From Cercozoa sp. M6MM (lineage: Eukaryota > Endomyxa: Ascetosporea), in assembly GCA_040357565.1 (NCBI GenBank), contig JBDODJ010000049.1: DNA of 64,000 nt, one strand, 5' to 3'. Both the position numbers and the translations under genes were made by a program. Positions 35,842 through 48,261 of this stretch are shown piece by piece (position 1 is the first letter of the stretch; each line of letters begins with the position of its first letter). A model generated the notes under the pieces. It was not told the origin of the DNA and ran no database searches. It was given only the letters and a program-made list of their open reading frames with translations.

Positions 35842-36495
35842 GTCGGAGCCGCAGGTGGACTTCTCGGACGAGGACGTGGAGATGGGCGGTGAGACCCAGC
35901 GCAAGGGAAGCAACTTTAAACTTCCCTCGCGTCGTGTGGGTCGTGGCCACCGTGACCAGATGCGGGTACCACTGCATATCACTAGTTTTGGAGAACTCTG
36001 AAATGAGATCAAATTGTCATTGTTTCGGTGTGATGTGTTGTGATGTGTTGTGATGTGTTGTGATGTGTTTCGCTGCGTATCTCAGGACGACCGATACCAC
36101 GGTGCAGGTGGTCGGTTCGAGACGACTGGCGAGACGCAAGTTGGCGACGCGATCAAGTGTGCGTTAGCTTGGCTTTGTGGTGTGCTGTCTTGTGTGTGAT
36201 CCAACTTGCACGCGGCCGTAGCTGTGGAGGGTTGGGTGCTCTTCGTCACTGGCGTGCACGAGGAGGCGCAGGAGGACGACGTGTACGATGCGTTCGCCGA
36301 GTACGGCGACATTCGCCGTGTCGAGGTGCCGCTCGACCGTCGCTCCGGCTTCGTCAAGGGCTACGCGCTCGTTGAGTTCTCCGAGCAGGCCGACGCCAAG
36401 AGCGCCATCGACAAGTTGCACGGCAGCGAGCTCTACGGCCAGAAGCTTAGTATTTCTTCTATACTTCTTGGAACTATGTGTGTATATATACTATA

Positions 36496-36540
<45 letters not shown>

Positions 36541-36602
36541 TAGGCGTGAACTGGGCCTTTGCTCCGCGGCCTTCGCGACGCGCCACGAGCTCGCGCGACT
36601 AA
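35842..36602 (+). CDS. RBM8A: Exon junction complex RNA-binding protein Y14
   Basis: Y14 binds MAGOH and sits in the exon junction complex deposited upstream of splice junctions. ATG 35842 gives MSEPQVDFSDEDVEMGG, followed by the basic RRVGRGHRDQM. The single RRM reads GWVLFVTGVHEEAQEDDVYD, AFAEYGDIRRVEVPLDRRSG and KGYALVEFSEQADAKSAIDK. The last exon joins in phase as KLSVNWAFAPRPSRRATSSRD. Four exons give about 155 aa, close to the usual 160-175. Its presence fits the intron-dense genome. The last intron is an AT microsatellite. Confidence 0.93.
36495..36533. repeat. (AT)n microsatellite in the last RBM8A intron
   Basis: Uninterrupted AT dinucleotides between donor and acceptor. Confidence 0.9.
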
Positions 36603-37034
36603 GCGCACAGAGAACGCAACAGCCGGCTTGACTTGTACGGACTCGGAACGAACGGAATGGAAGGAACTTGTCCCAAACGAAAGCATCGGCCATCATTGGG
36701 TAGTCCTCGCGCAAACACGACCGTCAGCGCGCGTCTGTTCAACTTAGCATATACGATAGAGTGCGGTCGATTTGCTTGGCTCATCGTGCGGTGGGTGGGG
36801 TTCGGTTCAGTCTTTACGCAGTTTTTGACCGACTATCGGTTGACATGTGCGTCTGTTTGGAGGACTTTCGAGTCGTAATCCCTCTCAAGACAGGCTCGCT
36901 TGCGCGGCGGCAACGCTAGAGGCGATTCCGGTATGGATGTGGCGTCAGAGATGCGACCGACACCTACTGTCGACGTGTCGGCCCTGGGGCTGATCTCATG
37001 CCACGACACTGCCAGCCGTCGCTCTGGCTCGTTT

Positions 37035-38224
37035 CTACCAGCGCCAAAAAAAACCTCGGTGTACCATGGTATAACTCGTAACCCTTTCCTCAACGATGAC
37101 AACGAGAGCAGCCTTACACCGTAATGAAGGCGAACGAAGGACACACCAGCAGTAATGTGGCCGCAGTTCCTTGGGACACGAAAAGACTCTAACTTTAATT
37201 GAGATTGTAAATTTAGCAGTAACAAGCGTACCGTTGAAGGTCACATCGGCAGTATTCCGGTACCGTGGCGGAACACCGTCTGAAAGCACAAAATCCAGGA
37301 AAGGTACGTGCTTCACGGGCACAACGTCGACAACAGTTGAAGTCGCGATCTCCATGTGCATTCCGCGCAAGCTCATAGGAGACAGCCAGTGTATCAGGTC
37401 GTTGTTGCCTTGATACAAGTTGAAGCCAACTCTTCGGTACAGCGACATGGCATTCAACGAGCTTTCAAGCATCACGTGACCTGGACCCACAAGTCGCAGC
37501 CAGTATCGCAGCATCGCTTCGCCGTGCCGTGCCCCCGTTCCAGGGAGAAGTGCCATCAGTCGATTGAGGTAGTGCAAACGAAACATCGTGTCAGTGTCGG
37601 TGTCGTTCTGTTGCAAGGTACGGCCAGTAGCTACTGCAAGCACCTGCCACGCGTCGTTGTTCGAGGTGTTAACAAGCGCAGCGTGGCTACAAGTGTATGT
37701 CACGTTTCTCCACGGGCTGCCTGGTTCATTGGCACGGACTGTCACGTCGTTTGCTTCAACCGTCGACCAAGGGAAAGAGGAACGATATGCTGCCTGCGCG
37801 AAGCTGTCGATCGCATTTCCGGCTGACATAACTGAATACAAAATTACTTTTTTTGACAAACTGACACTTTACAGGACATATAAATAGTACTACCAGCGTG
37901 CGTGTCACAAGAATGGTCGACATACAGTCTCAAAAACGGGGACACCTGCTCGTAGTGACCGTTCGCTCGAAGTACATTTGCCACGTGATCGTGGCACAGC
38001 CGTGTCACTGCGAGGAGCTTCTCCGGTTTGATGACACCCGGGGATATCTCAGTCGGCTGAGTCGCTTTGGGTGACGAAAGGCACTGCTTTGAGAATGCGC
38101 CTGGTCGTTGTGTCGAGCTGAGGTGCCAGCACTGCCACGTGCCGTTTCGATTCGAAGCAACGACGGCCCGCAACACACCAAAAGGTAAAAACAGCAGCGA
38201 CGAGAGCAGCAGTGGCACCACCAT
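37035..38224 (-). CDS. Secreted glycoprotein of unknown function
   Basis: Not recognised. ATG 38224 opens a signal peptide (MVVPLLLSSLLFLPFGVLRA). The lumenal part has several Asn-x-Ser/Thr sites (NGT, NVT, NTS, NDT, NGT) and scattered cysteines (QCWHLSS, SCDTHAG, YTCSHA). One intron near 37.86-37.88 kb joins YVDHSCDTHAG to VMSAGNAIDSFAQAAYRSSF. The rest is one long exon, with LLPGTGARHGEAMLRYWLRL and GPGHVMLESSLNAMSLYRRV. The C-terminus is uncertain: the frame stays open to 37035, but a second open frame on the same strand runs to 36833, and a late intron could switch between them. Probably secreted or lumenal. Confidence 0.65.
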
Positions 38225-38399
38225 TCTTTATGTGTAGATCTAATAGGACGCTTAACAAGAGTTCTGTTTTTGTTTTATTATACAGCGTTCGGACAATCAA
38301 TCGTCAGGGGCACACGATTTGGCGCATTATCTCAGAATGGTCAGATAGAAATTCCCGATGTGTTCAAGTCAACTTTTTCTCTTTCTCCTTACTTATTAG

Positions 38400-41300
38400 T
38401 TATGGAGGCAGTTCTACGATCTTGGGCGTGACGCGTAGTTCGTGGTTGATGTGCAAGATCCCTCCGTTGTTGTCACGACGACCCATGTAGCGAGCGGCCG
38501 AAAACACAGTGACGAGATGTCCTTGCGCAAAGTACTCAATGCCGTAGTCGACGCACTGGTGCGCACGAACGAGAAGGTCCACGCTGTTCTCTTCGCAGAA
38601 GCGACGGACGCTAAATTCACACACAGAAAATACACACAATCGTGAAGAATAATTGAAGTGTTTTTTTACATGTCGGCGCCAAAGATGACGCTGACGTCGC
38701 GCGGGTTTCGACGGAAGCCCTCGAAGGCGTCTGAGTCAGCAGGGTCGCTCCACAACAAGTCCATGATGCGGTTCTTCTCCTCGAAGCCACGGAGATCGAG
38801 GTCGTCGAGCACAATTGGACGTCGGATCTGACGAATGTGATCGATGCGCTCCACCTTGCCGATTCCGCCGTGCATGCAAAGGATGCGCCCTCCGAGAAGT
38901 GCCGACAGAGGCATGTGCGAATAGAGTTCGTCGAGCTTTTCACCAAAGGTTTCGATCGTCAGCAGTGATTCGCGCAGTTTCTTCAGGCGATGCTTGTGTC
39001 TCTTTCGACGACGCTGCGAACACCCAAGAACAACTACAAGTGGTACCACACAGGAAGGAAACGTACTTCATTGGCGCGGTCGATGCGCGAGCTTGACTGC
39101 GAGCTTCCTACTGGCCGAGTGCCTGAACCAAATTGATAGAGGTCTTCGAATTCATCTTCATCCGAGCTCTTGATCGCCTCTGGCTCGTCCTCGTAGTACA
39201 AGTCCTCTTCTTCAAGGTCGTCGTCGTCGAACAGGAACGTGTTTGACATGCGAGTGATCTCTTGCACAAGGGCCGGTGAATCCTTGAACAGCAAGCGGTT
39301 GCGACACTCGCGCGAGAAGCCGTACGAACCGTTCAGTTTCGTGCTTTCGTGGTTGCCGCGAAGCAGAAAGATGCGCTCGGGATACAAAATCTTCAGTGCG
39401 CACAGCAGCGCCAAGCACTCGAGCTGTCGCTTGCCGCGATCGACATAGTCACCCAGAAACACGTACTTGGTCGAGTCCAGGTCGCCGGTTTGAGGCTCAG
39501 GCGACTGAAACGCATCAAAGAGTGCCATCAACTCTTCGTACTGTCCATGAACGTCACCGAAAACCTTGGCGAATCCGTTCTCTTCAATGTGGACATCCAC
39601 CAAGGCCGTGTCACCCTCCTGCTTGAACGCCTCAATGGTAGCTTCGAACAACTCAGATAGGTCGGTCACGGACAGGAAAAAGCCATTGTCCAGCAACATG
39701 TTCGGACAGTTAGAATCCTGTTGCACCAAAATGATTAAACCAGTTTATCGCAATGCTAAGATACAAACTTTACCTCATCTGAGCTCGTGTTCAGTTGCAC
39801 TTCTCGCTTCACAAGGAGGCGTTCGACCACTCTTGCCGCCAAAGCATGCTTCTCCCTCCGCTCATCGCTCGGAGACTTGACGTCGAGGAGGCTTTTGTCA
39901 AGACCATGCTGCAGACGACGCTGTGCACGAGAGGCCGCAAAGATATCGGCGCGTTCGACGCGAGTCGCTGTCTGAGGACGCGATCGCACCTATAAAATGT
40001 TCAGTACTCAAAGGGTTTCAAACAACTGAGTTTCAAACTGAATATTATAATACCACTGGGGTGTGCGAGAGCGTCACTCGTTTTAACCGCTCTGCCTCTG
40101 CTCGAATAAGTGCTGCGGTCGGTGCTTTTGGCGAAGGCGGAGCTGGAAACGCGAAAGTGTGACCCGTGAAACTCTGTCGTACGACGGGACTGTTGAGCAG
40201 GAGCGAGGTTGTGTCGTCGAGTTCAGACGTGTCAAAAGACTTGCGCCGTTTTCGCGAAGAGGTACGGATATCTTGCGGCATTTCACCAGTGTCAATGTCC
40301 ATCTCGCGGTCAATGTCGATGCAGACCCCTCGAGCGGCTTCGTCCTCTTCTTCATCTGATAGCTCATCCGGCACCAGGTAGCTGCCGTCGTCAGAAACCA
40401 GTTCTTCTTCGTCGGGAAGCTTCAGGGGAGTCATCGTTGGCGACTCAACTCCAGTGGCGAGAGCGCGACGCTTGATTTGTTGCTGCTCCCACTCGGCCTG
40501 CTCCGCGCGTTGTCGCTGAAGAACTTTTAAGTGACACATCAAAAAGCGATCAAGCTCTTGATCCTCGCCGATAAAGGCATGAACAAGGCGTTTGGTGCCT
40601 CGCGTGTTCTGAGCACGAGGATAAGAACGTGCGCGCCTTGTGATACAGTGCGATCAAAGATTAACATCAGTACCATCAGCATTTCTACGCAGAAGACGTT
40701 GTCGTAGTGGCGGTGGGAAACAGTGAACACGCGATGAGGCATTTGAACGAAGCGTCGAGCAAGAACGGCCCACGTAGCTTCCATGTCTTGCGTTACAACA
40801 GGGTCGTGAACAGACATGCGGCGCGGACGTTTTAACGGTGGCGATTCATCGAAGGCAGCTGACGTTTCGTCACCTTGTCCCATCAGCGGGGCTCCAATCA
40901 CATCGTCAAAGCGGCACCTGCTCGACGGAACCGGGTAGTAAGGCACGGTGGAGAACGAGCCGTCGCTGCATGAGATGCTAAACGCATGCATCGGCGCTTC
41001 TTCGGGCGTGATGATCGAGGAGCGAGCTGTTGCGCGCAGGAAAGCTAGCGAACCGCGACCAGCGACCTTTTGCGACTGCGCGACGTCGACTGCCACGGGC
41101 GACGTCGGCGGAGTGCTCACTTCTGTTGCTTTCTGCGCCGGGCTGACCGACACGCTGCTGCTACTGCTTCTAGCACTGCTTGCGGCGCTGCCTCTGGCGC
41201 TGCCTCTGTTTGTGTCCGAGTCGGGTGGAGAGTCGGAATCGCTGGAGCTCGACGAAGTGTCGGAGTCACTGAGGTGGTACCCTCCTTGCTGAAGCTGCGA

Positions 41301-42546
41301 ACTCACCAAGCGAAGCGCACGCTTCTGAGCATCCGTCAAATGCAACTGGTGCATCTGCTTCGTAGCATTGGCTAAACCCGGAAGGATCTGCAAAGCACGG
41401 TTTTTCAGCTCCACCCAGAAACAGTGGCCTTCTTGCGCGGAGAACGTGCACACAGACGGGACAGGCAAGCCTCCACCCTGAAACAAGTGATTCAGCTCGG
41501 GGGTTTCGTCGTTTGTAGTCAACTGACGCCAGCGCTTTTGGTCAAGGTTCAACTCATGGAGCTCGACGCGACGGCCGGTATGATCGCGTTCCTTCGTTGC
41601 ACGTCCAACGACAAGAAGCGAGCGCCCGACGAAAAATGCCTTGTGTTCGGAAAGCAATGGAGCGTCACCGACGTTTTTAATTGGAACCTGTGCGAATAAA
41701 GAAGTTGAGTGTGCGGGAAAAGGGTGCGAGTGCTTGTGTGAGTCCGATTGTGAAGAAGGTCGTACCTTGTACCACTCGAACTTGCCTGTTGTAGTCTTGA
41801 AGCACCACGTGTCGTTCAGAGCCTTTCCACTCGAGTCGGCGATTCCTCCAAACATGATGACATGGCAGTCGTCGACAAGAGTCATCGAGTGACCAGCTCG
41901 AGCCATAGGTCTGCCCTTTCGGTAGACGTAATCATCCAGAGTTTCGTACGCCCAGCCAGATTCATCGGGAAGCTGACGCCAGTGCTGTGATAGCAAAGAC
42001 TCGTCCTTTTTTGGTTCAGGGCGTTGTCGTTCTGGAGAGTTGATGCGCGTCGGGTCGTCTGGCAGGGTCACGACGACAGTGTCGCCATAAAACGTCTCGC
42101 CGCAGCGTCCACCGAAAAGCACGAACTTTGCGGGCAGTGGTGAATGATGACAAGGCGCGAGCGCAAATTCCGATCTCGCGGCTATGTCGTCGAGCTCGAG
42201 ACAAAAGCGGAACGGCACCAAGTCATGCACTGGATCGAATGCCATCGGGAGAGCAGGCTGCCCATCATCAAGCGAACGGGTTATTCTTTCAACGCAGAGC
42301 TGTAGCAGGGCTTACCAAATGTCGATACCACGCGCAAAGTGTTGATCGAGCGAGATCGACGGACAAGATTATCTGCCAGCAGAAACTGTACTGTGAAGGC
42401 GTCGCAGTGGACGGGAAAGTAAGTTGTACCATGTTGCTTCGCCCACATTCTTCATACGCTACGATGACATGTCGAGAGGAACGGAGTTCTTGAGGCAAAC
42501 CATTCCACGCTGCCAGTAGCGGGCTTGAGCCAAAGTGCAGCGTCAT
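38400..42546 (-). CDS. Kelch-repeat PPP-family Ser/Thr phosphatase (BSU1/PPKL type)
   Basis: N-terminal Kelch propeller fused to a PPP catalytic domain, as in plant BSU1/BSL and apicomplexan PPKL. ATG 42546 (MTLHFGSSPLLAAWNGLPQE) precedes Kelch blades (KFVLFGGRCGETFYGDTVVV; ARAGHSMTLVDDCHVIMFGG; RSLLVVGRATKERDHTGRRV). A Ser/Asp-rich linker of several hundred residues follows, with KRPRRM and RKRRKS. The catalytic domain has GDVHGQ, GDYVDRG, RGNHE, HGGIG, LLWSDP and RAHQCV motifs, and ends ELRVTPKIVELPP. Between RGNHES and HGGIG there is an insert of about 80 residues, first acidic (DDDDLEEEDLYYEDE) then basic (RRRKRHKHRLKK), absent from ordinary PPPs. Metal and catalytic residues look intact. 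The N-terminal exon is inferred from splice phase. Confidence 0.9.
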
Positions 42547-43151
42547 CGGAACGATCTCCAAGTCAGCCGATATGCTCGCACGGCAGCGTACAAGCGCAAC
42601 TGCAACGCTTAAGCGTGAAAGGCTCCGCGAAAGCAACTCAGCTTGCAGAAATCGACGTTTTCAGCTTACCACACCCAGCGTTTCACCACGAGCTGACCTG
42701 CTTTCAGTTTTCAGAGATTTTACAGTTTCCAGTTCCACCGAGATTCGGAAAATAGGCAAAAACAAAGATACCGCAATTGGCAACCGCAGGTCTGTAATAG
42801 CGAGATATTCGGGAAACACACACACGACTGCGGCGCAAGCGAGATCTTGTACTGAGCACACGCGCTCCAACCCACCCCAAAAGTCCGACGCTTCGAATTT
42901 GACAGTTTGAGTCTGACGGCTCTGTTCAGTCCGTTTAAAAAACTAAACCGACCCGACCCGTCCGGACCGCGACCTGCAGTGGACTTGACGCGATGGATGG
43001 ATCCATCAACGCTAGTCTGCGCTGACGTGAGTTTAGCGAAGCGAACCTTAAGGTCGAGTCCATGCAAGTATATGGCCAGACACCACCGACAACGCCGCGT
43101 AAAACACATCACATGAAAAGCTATTGCACGATCGCTCCCGTGCGGGACCCG
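42547..43151. other. Intergenic region, nothing supported
   Basis: About 600 bp between two tandem minus-strand genes; only short noncoding-looking ORFs. Confidence 0.45.
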
Positions 43152-43901
43152 TTAAGGCGATGCGAGATCTCGCAATCGCAAGTCAGGCGCGAATTCAATG
43201 TTGCGTTCAGCATCCTCAGGGTAGTCCAAGTCGATACGTTGGAAAAGCAAAGAAGCGGCAGAAGTTGCGGAGAGTTGACGCTCGCGTAAAGCAAGTGCCG
43301 CTGCAAAACGTCGTCGAAGCAGCGCAGTCATCAATTCGCTTTGGAAGGAATGGAACAGCACATCTGCCTCCTCGAATGAACTCGGCACGGCTGGTCTATC
43401 GATCCGAATCAGCGAGAAGATCGCCAGTCCCACGGAAGCCGTGATGCGACCGATGGCTTGCAGGAAACCGAAACTCAGACCAAGCGTCCTAAAAACAAAG
43501 GAACATGCACGAAAAAGACACGCGCAGCAATCAGGAACAACTGAAGCAGTACATGAGAATGTAATCGCCGAGCAACAGAACCTTGAATCGACGCAAACGC
43601 GCCCGCTGACCCTTGTTCGGCTTTGGCGTTGCCGCTGCATAGCGCTCAAGTGCGAAGCGAAACAAAAATGGCAACTAAAATTGCAACATGAGAGGTTTGG
43701 CCTTGAAAAAAGAATGTCAATGTCAGATAAAACTTACAACCGCAGCGAGCAGAGCGGCGCGGAAGAACCAAATCATCTGCATGCCAGCACATTAAACAAC
43801 CCAAATAACACAAAGCACAAGCAACGAATCTAAGCAACTGGTACGGCCAGAATGAACTTGATGAGACTCGGAGTCAGCAAAACGTACAGCAACGACGATG
43901 T

Positions 43902-43975
<74 letters not shown>

Positions 43976-45803
43976 CACACACACGCACACACACACGCAC
44001 ACACACGCACACACACACACACAAATACATACACACACATAAATACATACACACACAAGAGCATATTGCCATCCCGATAAGGATCACGTAGAAAAGAAGC
44101 ATACCCAAAAGGTGAGCTGGTAAACAAAGAAGTAGTTGCCAGTCATCGTGGGCAAGAGATACCACACACCCGTCATTGAGGTGCGTGCGAACCTCTCTGA
44201 TTGCGGCGAAAGCTCCCTGTCAATCACGTGTACTAGCGATCATGCCGATATGTTACAGACGCCTTACCTATCTTGCATGGCCTCCTTCTGTGCGCGCACA
44301 GTGTGCCACATACCGTAGGCACACACAGAGAGTCCGCTAAACCAGACAACTTTATTATTTGAAAGAAGTGCACATACAACAAAACAGAAACGTACACAAC
44401 AGCGCCAGCAATAGAACCGATCCAAAGCACGTATTTCGGCACATCCGACAAAAGAAGAAACTTGATGGTCGTGGCCTACACCACCTCTCACAAAAATGGT
44501 ACACGTGCAAATATATAGTTACTGTTTGGAAGACCGAGACTGCTAGTACGAGACTCCTGCTCAGTTGGACCAAAGTACACACACACATGAGTAAAGGTTG
44601 TCTCCAGTAAATGTAAAGCCAAAAACTCACGAAGCAGACACGAGGGAAATCAACAGTCGCCACGAAGGCAAAGGTGTCTGCCTCTGCACTCGTTCCCACA
44701 GTTCATCGTCAGTTTTCAACGCGTTGTCAATTTCCTCTATGTGCCGGTGTGCAACAGGACCCCAGTTCAAACAGACTGAAGAAAGGCATACAACTGAAAG
44801 TGCGTGTGGAAATACCTGGCTCGAAGTCGCACTGTTCGAACCTCTCGACACAGTACGGGTTCTCGTAGTGCTCCAGTTTGCGCACACACCGGTACAGCAA
44901 GATTGCGTGCAGGCCGCATCGCGCAAACTCAAAGACCAACTATTAAAACCAACTGTTAAGCAAACAAGGGAGAGGTGTCAGTATATCAAAACCTCTGTAC
45001 CAGCACTGTGAGCATAACACTCTCCGGCAGACGTTCTTCAAGTTCGGCAAAGTTGCCCTTCTTGGACATCATGTTCAGCGTTAGTATGGTCGTGGTGACG
45101 CACTACAGTCATTCACATCAATTTCTGTATAAAATTCACGAAATCGACGCTGCATACCGAAACTATGGCCAGCGGAAATGCCACAAAAACTGCTCAGATA
45201 TTGCGGGCGACACAGTAAAAAGCAAGCGACACAGACTGAATGGGGTTTTAACTACCCCATTGCGGTCGCCACCAGCGAGAATTCGCCGCTGCAGAGAAAA
45301 ATGCCGCAAAGGTCACCGTCAGATACAACTATTCAATGAAAGTGGAACTTGCATCCGCGCGGATACTGCCTCAAATGTCGGAAAACCAAGAAGTTCATTG
45401 CAGCAAATTTACGGCTTCATCCCTCACTCGCATTTTCGTAAACGTGATTGCCATGAGCCACATGAGACTCAAGATCTGCAATGATAGATTCCCCATTGTT
45501 TGTAACATGGAATACAGGAGAGGAAAATAAAGTATCGATACGTCCACGCCCAGAAGGTGCTGGATGCGCATCGACGGTACGAATTGTGTCATGTCGAAGC
45601 AGGTGCCCATCGCGAGACAGCAGCTCCACCACCGCGGCGGCGTCACACCCAGAACGCGCAGCGACGGTTCTGGAGAAGTACCGCGGCTGATCGGGCAGCC
45701 CACAAAACAGAAGCAAGTAAATTACCACGCTCATTATCCCCAAGCAGCCTAGAAGCTTCCGACATGCGCAGCAGTGTACTAGTACACCAGAACACACGAC
45801 CAA
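43152..45803 (-). CDS. Multipass membrane protein, STRA6-like
   Basis: Many short exons, most with a hydrophobic span: ILSLMWLMAITFTKMR; TTTILTLNMMSKKGNFAELE; LVFEFARCGLHAILLYRCVR; SDVPKYVLWIGSIAGAVVYV; TGVWYLLPTMTGNYFFVYQL; ITSSLLYVLLTPSLIKFILA; QMIWFFRAALLAAVV; KVLLLGDYILMY; GLSFGFLQAIGRITASVGLA. The last exon then reads IFSLIRIDRPAVPSSFEEAD followed by a cytosolic tail ending RDLASP. A helix followed by R-x-DR-x-x-P-x-x-FE-x-x-D near the C-terminus recalls the STRA6/RBP-receptor family, which transports retinol across membranes in animals. I rate this as a tentative pattern match. A (CA)n microsatellite sits in an intron. The N-terminal exon and start are uncertain. Confidence 0.45.
43907..44057. 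repeat. (AC)n microsatellite
   Basis: About 150 bp of CA repeats with occasional CGCA and AAATACATAC interruptions, in an intron of the multipass membrane gene. Confidence 0.95.
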
Positions 45804-46149
45804 TAACTCGTCATGTCTATGTGCGAAGTGACTGAAGTGTGATCGGCCTGAGTGAGTTTGGCCAAGCCCGGGTGGTCATTGTGTGTCCGAATGTTGCCCT
45901 GTCGGGCTTACACAACACCTAAATGTGGTGTTGGCATTTTAAAACGACGTAGAAAGCGTATGAAGTGATGGTAAATGTCAATTTGGCTCATGCTGGTGCG
46001 CGTCAGCGACACATCCGGGTAAAACGTTCCGTGCGGAAGATGCTGAACTTTGATATTTCACGCGAAGGGAATGCGCGCGAAGTCGTAATAAAATTTACTG
46101 GTAGCGAGTGACGCGAAGAAAAATACGCAAGAAGACCAATGCGTTGTTA

Positions 46150-48261
46150 ATGCGATACCTGCAGCTGTCGAACCTGACAGTGTTGCTACTCGTGTTGCTG
46201 CTGTTGTGTCTGTACTGCTTCCTGTGGGCACTCATTTTGCATGCCTCTCAAGACATCTCCTTGGTAAGGAATTAGCGAAACTTACATCTATCTTGTATTA
46301 CTAGTATATTCTATGCCTGCCCGAGAGCAGAAGAACAGTCTGTTTCTGGTTACAACGACAGTCGTGGGTGCTGGCGCAGGTGACGAAACACTGGCTCCGA
46401 GCTCTGATGGTGTCTTTGTGTTCTGGATGCCTGCTTTGGATTTTTACGACGCCAAGAATGGTCCCCTGACAGGCTCGACTGAGCGCACGATATATTTACT
46501 GTTTATTGCCTGCAACATCATTGCTCTGGTGAGTTGAAGACTTCTGTCGGGCTTCAGTTGGTTTAAACTGGATGTGTTCTTGTTGTCTCAGGCTGCTCTG
46601 GTGGCACTAGTTGGAAGTCGACTCGTGTTTCAGTTCAGCAAGCGTCAGAAGAATTCGGTACAGTCTACAGTTTGCTTAGTTTTATTTTGTTGGTTCAATG
46701 AACAACTTCAATTAAATTCTGCCCTGTGTTGCAGACGCAAAAGAAAGCAATCAGCGCGATTTCAAGTGTGGGTAGATTTGAATTCACACTGATGTCCAAC
46801 TTGATTGAATATGTACCCATTGTATCAGTGAAAACCAGACCTCTCCAGTTGCGTCGCGCCTTCCTTTTGCGGCACAAGAGCGAGAGTCCCGAATTGGTCG
46901 ATCCCAACGTCGCTGATGCTTCGAGGGACATTTATGTCGGCGAAGACGACAGTTTTCAAGTTATGCCAGCCGAAGAAGTCAGTTCCACGGCTTCTTCCAT
47001 CTTTAGGGTAATTTGACCTCTTTACCTTGCGTTTCGCTTGTCAAGCACCGTGTGTTTTGATAGCACGAGAAGGCGCCTCCCATGACAGCGATAACTCCGT
47101 TCCAGCAGTTCAAACATCGCTGGCGACAGCGGCTGTCTCGTTTCTCGTCGAGTTTAGTCGTCTTGTGGCCTGTACTTGTACGTTCATGTTGTTTGTTCCT
47201 TAAGCTCAAAGAAAGAATGACTCAACTGAATGCAGCTTTCTTTCTTCGTCTTTGTCGCACTGATTTTGATCGGCGCCATCGCGTTCTCACGTACTCAGTT
47301 TCTGAGTTATTTTCCATTCAGTGTGAACTACCTGGACTGAAGGAAGGTGTTGACTGAGTGCAGAACTCGAGACTGGCTTTGATTTCTGGGATGCCTTGTA
47401 CTACACGATCGCGTTGGGCGTTGGCAGTGGTGCTGAAGACCTCGCCGTAGGCGACAGTGATTCACGCACTTTTGCCATGTCAGTTAGTACATGTGTTCGC
47501 AATAGTTGGTGTCTTTCTTAGATCTTTCTGATGCAGAGTGTTCTCAATTCTTGCAGTTGGAGCACTGCTTCTACTTCTCGGGTACTGACGTCTGTCCCAT
47601 TGGTTTCGTTCAAAGGGAGGGAGGGTTATGAAACCGACTGAAAGTAGAAACTCGATCGAGGCCGTGCTGGAGAACGTGCGAAACCGTCATGTCGCACGTC
47701 GACTCGCGCGGTATATTATGTGCAACTGACAAGGCTTCCTATAAAAAGCTGTGGGCGCAGACTGACTGTGTCCAAGTGGACACACATCGCAAAGCAAATC
47801 GGTGGTTCCACGGAACACACCAGTCGCGATGATGAGTACAGCAGCAGTTTGAGCGAGTCGGACAACATTTCGATAGAGAGCGAGGACAGGTCGTTGCATT
47901 CGGCCTTGTACAACACCACTACCAGTACGGGTGGTATCCAACGTCACGCCTTCGCTCTGTGCATGTTATTACAGGTACACTTACATTTAGCACGTTGTGC
48001 ATTGATGGTGTATGTATCAACGAGCACAGATGGAACTCGTGCATCCCCGGCAAGTGCAGCAGCTGCTCGCTCTGTTTGATCGGTACAGTGACAATTTGCA
48101 AAGTGATATGATACTACCAGTGGTACATTATGTTTGCTTGTAGTCTGGACACCAACAGGGACGGCGAACTGACGCCCGAGGAGATCGTAGCGGCTGAGCG
48201 TGATGGCGAGGTTCTCTTGTCGATGCTCGAAATCATTGCCTCCACGCGGCCGCCGACTTGA
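46150..48261 (+). CDS. Two-pore-domain channel with EF hand and unusual pore loops
   Basis: Layout is TM-pore-TM, linker, TM-pore-TM, then a C-terminal EF hand, as in plant TPK potassium channels. Exon 1 (46150-46263) is TM1 (LTVLLLVLLLLCLYCFLWAL). Exon 2 starts at 46331 with KNSLFLVTTTVVGAGAGDET, then TM2 (RTIYLLFIACNIIALAALVA). After a polar linker, TM3 is SFFVFVALILIGAIAFS. Pore loop 2 is FDFWDALYYTIALGVGSGAE, TM4 FSILAVGALLLLLG. The tail has an Asp/Ser-rich region and one EF loop DTNRDGELTPEE. Both loops sit where TVGYGD filters belong but read GAGAGDE and GVGSGAED. Ion selectivity therefore cannot be assumed. Splicing of the tail is inferred from phase. Confidence 0.75.

Noticed and set aside
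43792-44165. ORFs with His-Thr or Val-Cys runs
   Set aside because: Translations of the AC microsatellite inside an intron.
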